Below are positions 7,322-9,137 of a stretch of 9,137 bases of DNA, one piece after another (the first letter of the stretch is position 1; every line of letters begins with the position of its first letter). The notes beneath the pieces were generated by a model that saw only the letters and a program-made list of their open reading frames with translations, was not told the origin of the DNA and made no database searches. This DNA comes from JAVVHH01 sp964235765. Lineage in GTDB: Bacteria > Pseudomonadota > Alphaproteobacteria > Acetobacterales > Acetobacteraceae. Position numbers and translations under genes: made by a program. The DNA lies in the NCBI GenBank assembly GCA_964235765.1, contig CAXSDH010000112.1, forward strand, positions 1 to 9,137, in the 5' to 3' direction.

Positions 7322-7383
7322 GCGGCACCCCAGATTGTCACGCCCGCTTTACCGGGTCTGCACGCGCCGGGGAACCCCCTCGC

Positions 7384-7412
7384 TTGCGGCGCGGCAATCT
7401 GTCGGGTTAGCT
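7384..7412 (+). promoter_or_regulatory. weak candidate promoter for tRNA-Ser
   Basis: TTGCGG (7384-7389) and TTAGCT (7407-7412) are separated by 17 bp and place a start point a few bases before the mature tRNA 5' end at 7423. The -35 half is fair and the -10 half is poor. The rest of 7322-7422 also holds the upstream region of the divergent LpxR-like gene; nothing else stands out in it. Confidence 0.3.
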
Positions 7413-7422
7413 GGGCCGTGCA

Positions 7423-7509
7423 GGATGGGTGGCCGAGCGGTTTAAGGCAGCGGTCTTGAAAACCGCCGGGCGTGCAAGCGTCCCGTGGGTTCGAATCCCA
7501 CCCCATCCG
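7423..7509 (+). tRNA. tRNA-Ser (anticodon TGA)
   Basis: A complete class II tRNA cloverleaf. The acceptor stem GGATGGG (7423-7429) pairs perfectly with CCCATCC (7502-7508), and the discriminator is G7509, as usual for serine. The D stem is GCC/GGC (7432-7434 with 7446-7448). The anticodon stem GCGGT/ACCGC encloses the loop CTTGAAA, anticodon TGA at 7457-7459, reading UCA-type serine codons. A long variable arm (GGGCG with CGTCC, one G-T pair) confirms a serine tRNA. The T arm GTGGG-TTCGAAT-CCCAC is perfect. The 3' CCA is not encoded. Confidence 0.97.
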
Positions 7510-7519
7510 CTCTCAAAGC

Positions 7520-7545
7520 TTTGTCAACACTTGATATTTGTCAAC
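7520..7545. repeat. 9-bp direct repeat TTTGTCAAC, two copies
   Basis: TTTGTCAAC occurs at 7520-7528 and 7537-7545, a start-to-start spacing of 17 bp. It lies in the AT-rich segment just after the tRNA. The function is unknown; it may be a protein-binding site, a remnant of an inserted element, or chance. Confidence 0.5.
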
Positions 7546-7561
7546 TCTCGTGCCGTGCTGG

Positions 7562-7608
7562 ACAGGATTATGGTCAGCGGGACAGGAGTCCTGTGTGCTG
7601 ATTCCTGT
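7562..7608. repeat. four ACAGGA hexamers in inverted arrangement
   Basis: ACAGGA is on the plus strand at 7562-7567 and 7582-7587 and on the minus strand (as TCCTGT) at 7589-7594 and 7603-7608. The inner pair forms a 13-bp palindrome around G7588. The outer pair is roughly symmetric around the same point. This could be a binding site or a set of alternative hairpins in a transcript. Confidence 0.55.
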
Positions 7609-7616
7609 TGGGCGTG

Positions 7617-7636
7617 TGTGATGAGACTGTGATGAG
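7617..7636. repeat. 9-bp direct repeat TGTGATGAG, two copies
   Basis: TGTGATGAG occurs at 7617-7625 and 7628-7636, 11 bp start to start, about one helical turn. It lies between the tRNA and the 3' end of the minus-strand operon. No function can be assigned. Confidence 0.4.
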
Positions 7637-7658
7637 TGTTGTCGTGTGGAGCAAAGCA

Positions 7659-7707
7659 GCCCTGCGGGCGGCTGGTCGTATGCCCGCCTAACGGCGGATA
7701 GCAGGGC
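7659..7707 (-). terminator. candidate stem-loop terminator for the ThDP decarboxylase operon
   Basis: GCCCTGC (7659-7665) pairs perfectly with GCAGGGC (7701-7707) as the base of a branched structure, with an inner hairpin CCGCC-TAAC-GGCGG (7684-7697). On the minus strand it begins about 44 bases after the decarboxylase beta stop codon and is followed by TGCTTTGC. The uridine tract is poor, so this may instead be a Rho-dependent end or mRNA-protecting structure. Confidence 0.35.
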
Positions 7708-7725
7708 CTCCCGGTGCCGTGGGGC

Positions 7726-7741
7726 GCGGCGACCGCTTTTT
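7726..7741 (+). terminator. weak plus-strand terminator-like hairpin
   Basis: GCGG-CGA-CCGC (7726-7736) is followed directly by five T (7737-7741) on the plus strand. The stem is only four base pairs. It could end transcription coming from the tRNA side before it runs into the opposing operon, but at over 200 bases from the tRNA the link is loose. Confidence 0.25.
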
Positions 7742-7750
7742 GCTGCGTCG

Positions 7751-8359
7751 TTAAGCCGGGGTGGCGATCCCGCGCATGAAGCGTTGGCGGATGGCGACCG
7801 GGTCGCGTTCGGTGGTGCCGGTGGCAGGTGCGCCGTCGATGCGGGCGGCGATCAAATGCGGGCCGGGTTCGGCCAGGCAGCGCTCGAGTAGCTGTTCGAA
7901 CGACGTCTCGTCGGCGGCCCAGTGGCTGCTGGGCAGGCCGGATGCGCGGGCGACGCCGACCAGGTCGACGTTGCTGGCCGTCGCGGTCGGCTGGCCGCCG
8001 GTGATCTGGTAGCAGGCGTTGTCCAGGACGACGATCAGCAGGTTCTTGGGTTGCAGGGTGCCGATGGTGGACAGGCAGCTGAGCTGCATCAGCAGGGAGC
8101 CGTCGCCCTCGAGCGCGACCACGCCACGGCCGGGCTGGGCCAGCGCGACGCCGAGCGCGATCGGGCAGGCGAGGCCCATGCTGCCGAGCATGTAGAAGTT
8201 CTGCGGCCGCTGCCCGGACATCCACAGGTCGAAATTGGTGTTGCCGATGCCGCCGATGACTGCCTGGTCCTCGTGCAAGCGGCCAACCAGGCGCTGCGTG
8301 AGGTCGAAGCGGTTCATGACCTTGCGGTTGCCGTGGTGCTGCGTGGCGGCCCTGTCCAT
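7751..8359 (-). CDS. ThDP-dependent decarboxylase, beta (pyrophosphate-binding) subunit, sulfopyruvate decarboxylase-like
   Basis: A 202-residue protein matching the C-terminal PP-binding half of thiamine-diphosphate enzymes. The ThDP/Mg motif is GDGS at 85-88 with the paired Asn at 114 in VLDNACY. GSMGLACPIALGVAL at about 59-73 is typical of this domain. Its closest style is sulfopyruvate decarboxylase beta (ComE) or the C-terminal part of phosphonopyruvate decarboxylase, which decarboxylate a 2-oxoacid to an aldehyde. It should form an active complex with the alpha subunit encoded just upstream; the ThDP site lies between the two halves. ATG 8359 is preceded by AGGAG (8366-8370) at 6 bases, better than the internal ATG at 8317. 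The substrate is not readable from sequence. Confidence 0.85.
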   Translation of the reverse strand: MDRAATQHHGNRKVMNRFDLTQRLVGRLHEDQAVIGGIGNTNFDLWMSGQRPQNFYMLGSMGLACPIALGVALAQPGRGVVALEGDGSLLMQLSCLSTIGTLQPKNLLIVVLDNACYQITGGQPTATASNVDLVGVARASGLPSSHWAADETSFEQLLERCLAEPGPHLIAARIDGAPATGTTERDPVAIRQRFMRGIATPA

Positions 8360-8365
8360 GCGGGG

Positions 8366-8371
8366 CTCCTA
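8366..8371 (-). promoter_or_regulatory. stop codon overlapping a ribosome binding site (TAGGAG)
   Basis: The alpha subunit stop TAG (8371-8369) overlaps AGGAG (8370-8366), the Shine-Dalgarno site of the beta gene, 6 bases before its ATG. This decides the beta start and suggests coupled translation giving equal amounts of the two subunits. Confidence 0.75.
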
Positions 8372-8899
8372 CGACCTGAAGACCTTGCCGCCCGTGAGCA
8401 GCGGCGAGAGGATGAGCGCCACCGGCGACTGGGTCATGACGGCCTGCTTGACGGAGCGGTCGGCGATGAACTCCAGCTCGTCCAGCCGCGTGATGGTGTG
8501 GGTCTCGATCCCCAGCGCGTCCAGCACCGGCCGCATGGTGCGGCACACCATCGCCTGGCCGAGGTTGAACTCCCCCAGCGTGCCGCGCTCGGACACGATC
8601 ATCAGCAACGGGATTTGATAGGGCACCGCCAGCGAGGCGAGGGCGTTGGGGATGGTGGCGAACCCGCTCGTCTGCATCGCAATCACGCCGAGCATCCCCG
8701 CCATGTAGGCGCCGGCGACGATGCCGAGCGCCTCCTCCTCGCGGGTGGCGACGAAGGTGAGCAGGCCGGGGTCGGCGTGGGCGATCTCGATCAGGGGAGT
8801 GAGCACGCGGTCGGGGACATAGGTGAACAGGCGCACCTGGTTCGACTTCAGCACGGCGTGCAGCACTGCGTGCCAAGGTCTGCTTTCCGGGCCGTTCAT
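8369..8899 (-). CDS. ThDP-dependent decarboxylase, alpha (pyrimidine-binding) subunit, sulfopyruvate decarboxylase-like
   Basis: A 176-residue protein matching the N-terminal PYR half of thiamine-diphosphate enzymes. The acidic cluster REEEA at 53-57 in a context TREEEALGIVAGAYMAG (52-68) holds the conserved Glu that activates the ThDP pyrimidine ring. Size and style match sulfopyruvate decarboxylase alpha (ComD) and the N-terminal part of phosphonopyruvate decarboxylase. With the beta subunit, 9 bases downstream, it should make a complete cytosolic 2-oxoacid decarboxylase. ATG 8899 follows AAGGA (minus strand, 8909-8905) at 5 bases. It lies 92 bp after an acyl-CoA dehydrogenase gene on the same strand and is probably co-transcribed with it. 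A CoA-linked catabolic route is suggested, but the substrate is unknown. Confidence 0.85.
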   Translation of the reverse strand: MNGPESRPWHAVLHAVLKSNQVRLFTYVPDRVLTPLIEIAHADPGLLTFVATREEEALGIVAGAYMAGMLGVIAMQTSGFATIPNALASLAVPYQIPLLMIVSERGTLGEFNLGQAMVCRTMRPVLDALGIETHTITRLDELEFIADRSVKQAVMTQSPVALILSPLLTGGKVFRS

Positions 8900-8991
8900 T
8901 CCTGTCCTTGTCCCTCAGGGCGCCACAGCAGTCCGCGAATCCTGGGCCGTTCCGCCGAGGCTGGCAAGCGGGCCGCACCCGGGCAACCCGA
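8900..8991 (-). other. spacer between acyl-CoA dehydrogenase and decarboxylase alpha
   Basis: 92 bp without a gene. A small CGGG-TTG-CCCG hairpin can form on the minus strand just after the dehydrogenase stop codon, too weak and lacking a T tract to be called a terminator. The ribosome binding site of the alpha gene is at its end. I see no clear internal promoter. Confidence 0.4.
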
Positions 8992-9137
8992 TCAATAACT
9001 GCGCGGCATGCCGAGCACGTGTTCGGCGACGTACGACAGCACCAGGTTGGTCGAGATCGGCGCCACCTGATACAGCCGGGTCTCGCGGAACTTGCGCTCG
9101 ATGTCGTATTCCTCGGCGAACCCGAACCCGCCATGCG
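8992..9137 (-). CDS. acyl-CoA dehydrogenase, C-terminal end (partial)
   Basis: The minus strand from the window edge encodes the last 47 residues of an acyl-CoA dehydrogenase, ending in TGA at 8994-8992. HGGFGFAEEYDIER followed by FRETRLYQVAPISTN is the typical C-terminal segment: the glycine-rich turn, then the conserved acidic and arginine residues near the FAD and subunit contacts. The last residues are LGMPRSY. The bulk of the enzyme, including the catalytic base, lies outside the window. These flavoenzymes oxidise acyl-CoA to 2,3-enoyl-CoA in the cytoplasm with electron-transferring flavoprotein. It is upstream of the ThDP decarboxylase pair and likely in its operon. A longer ORF in another frame covering this segment is a shadow. 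Confidence 0.88.
   Translation of the reverse strand, partial: HGGFGFAEEYDIERKFRETRLYQVAPISTNLVLSYVAEHVLGMPRSY

Larger units (their letters stand above)
7510..7750. other. gene-free, repeat-bearing 3' flank of tRNA-Ser
   Basis: About 240 bp with no supportable gene. By hand count the first 130 bases are close to half G+C, clearly lower than the neighbouring coding DNA, and the first 40 are lower still. The part nearest the tRNA holds short direct and inverted repeats and a perfect 10-bp palindrome CAAAGCTTTG (7514-7523). The part nearer 7750 is GC-rich again and holds stem-loops. tRNA 3' ends are common integration sites, but no integrase gene or repeated tRNA end is seen in the window. Confidence 0.6.

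Noticed and set aside
6209..7459. Plus-strand ORFs (6209-6898 and 6935-7459) opposite the LpxR-like gene
   Set aside because: They are complements of a gene with a signal peptide and LpxR motifs, and show no motif themselves.
7429..7632. Plus-strand 67-residue ORF starting MAERFKAAVLK and a minus-strand one with GWDSNPR (7318-7506)
   Set aside because: Both are translations of the tRNA-Ser gene and its complement, a well-known source of false proteins.
7510..7750. CRISPR array or phage attachment site proven by repeats
   Set aside because: The repeats are 6-10 bp with irregular spacing, too short for CRISPR, and no second copy of the tRNA end is present in the window.
7524..9134. 536-residue minus-strand ORF across the decarboxylase and dehydrogenase region
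   Set aside because: It is out of frame with three genes that show conserved motifs, and its translation is Arg/Pro/His-rich without any domain.

Overview
The window is a high-GC stretch of bacterial chromosome. The strong third-codon GC bias, the long antisense shadow ORFs, the bpt-type aminoacyl-tRNA-protein transferase and the LpxR-family outer-membrane protein point to a Gram-negative proteobacterium, most likely an alphaproteobacterium of the Rhodospirillales/Acetobacteraceae kind. That placement is inferred from protein style only; there is no rRNA or other marker gene here.

Left part (1-1788): a probable divergent gene start at the left edge, a 91-bp divergent intergenic region with a TATAAT box and an inverted repeat, and a complete NAD-type aldehyde dehydrogenase with all catalytic residues.

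Centre (1789-6311, plus strand): four tightly packed genes that look like one transcription unit. They are a cytosolic HtrA-like protein with a PDZ domain whose catalytic triad appears lost, a penicillin-acylase family Ntn-hydrolase with an N-terminal export or anchor segment (TTG start, one base after the previous stop), a small RDD-family membrane protein (ATGA overlap), and the N-degron enzyme Bpt (ATGA overlap). The last gene converges on an LpxR-like lipid A deacylase on the minus strand (6308-7321); the two stop codons share one CTAG tetramer. The LpxR-like signal peptide carries a 15-bp tandem repeat.

Right part: a complete tRNA-Ser(TGA) gene (7423-7509) is followed by about 240 bp without genes. 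This stretch is less GC-rich than its surroundings and contains several short direct and inverted repeats. Beyond it, on the minus strand, are the C-terminal end of an acyl-CoA dehydrogenase (cut by the window edge) and then the alpha and beta halves of a two-subunit thiamine-diphosphate decarboxylase of the sulfopyruvate/phosphonopyruvate decarboxylase type. These look like a catabolic operon running toward the tRNA.

Most of the window is ordinary metabolism and envelope biology. The points most worth a second look are the apparent HtrA-like pseudoprotease leading an operon that ends in an N-degron transferase, the split ThDP decarboxylase paired with an acyl-CoA dehydrogenase beside a tRNA gene, and the repeat-rich 3' flank of that tRNA. 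I found no CRISPR array, insertion sequence, phage gene or recognised defence system.
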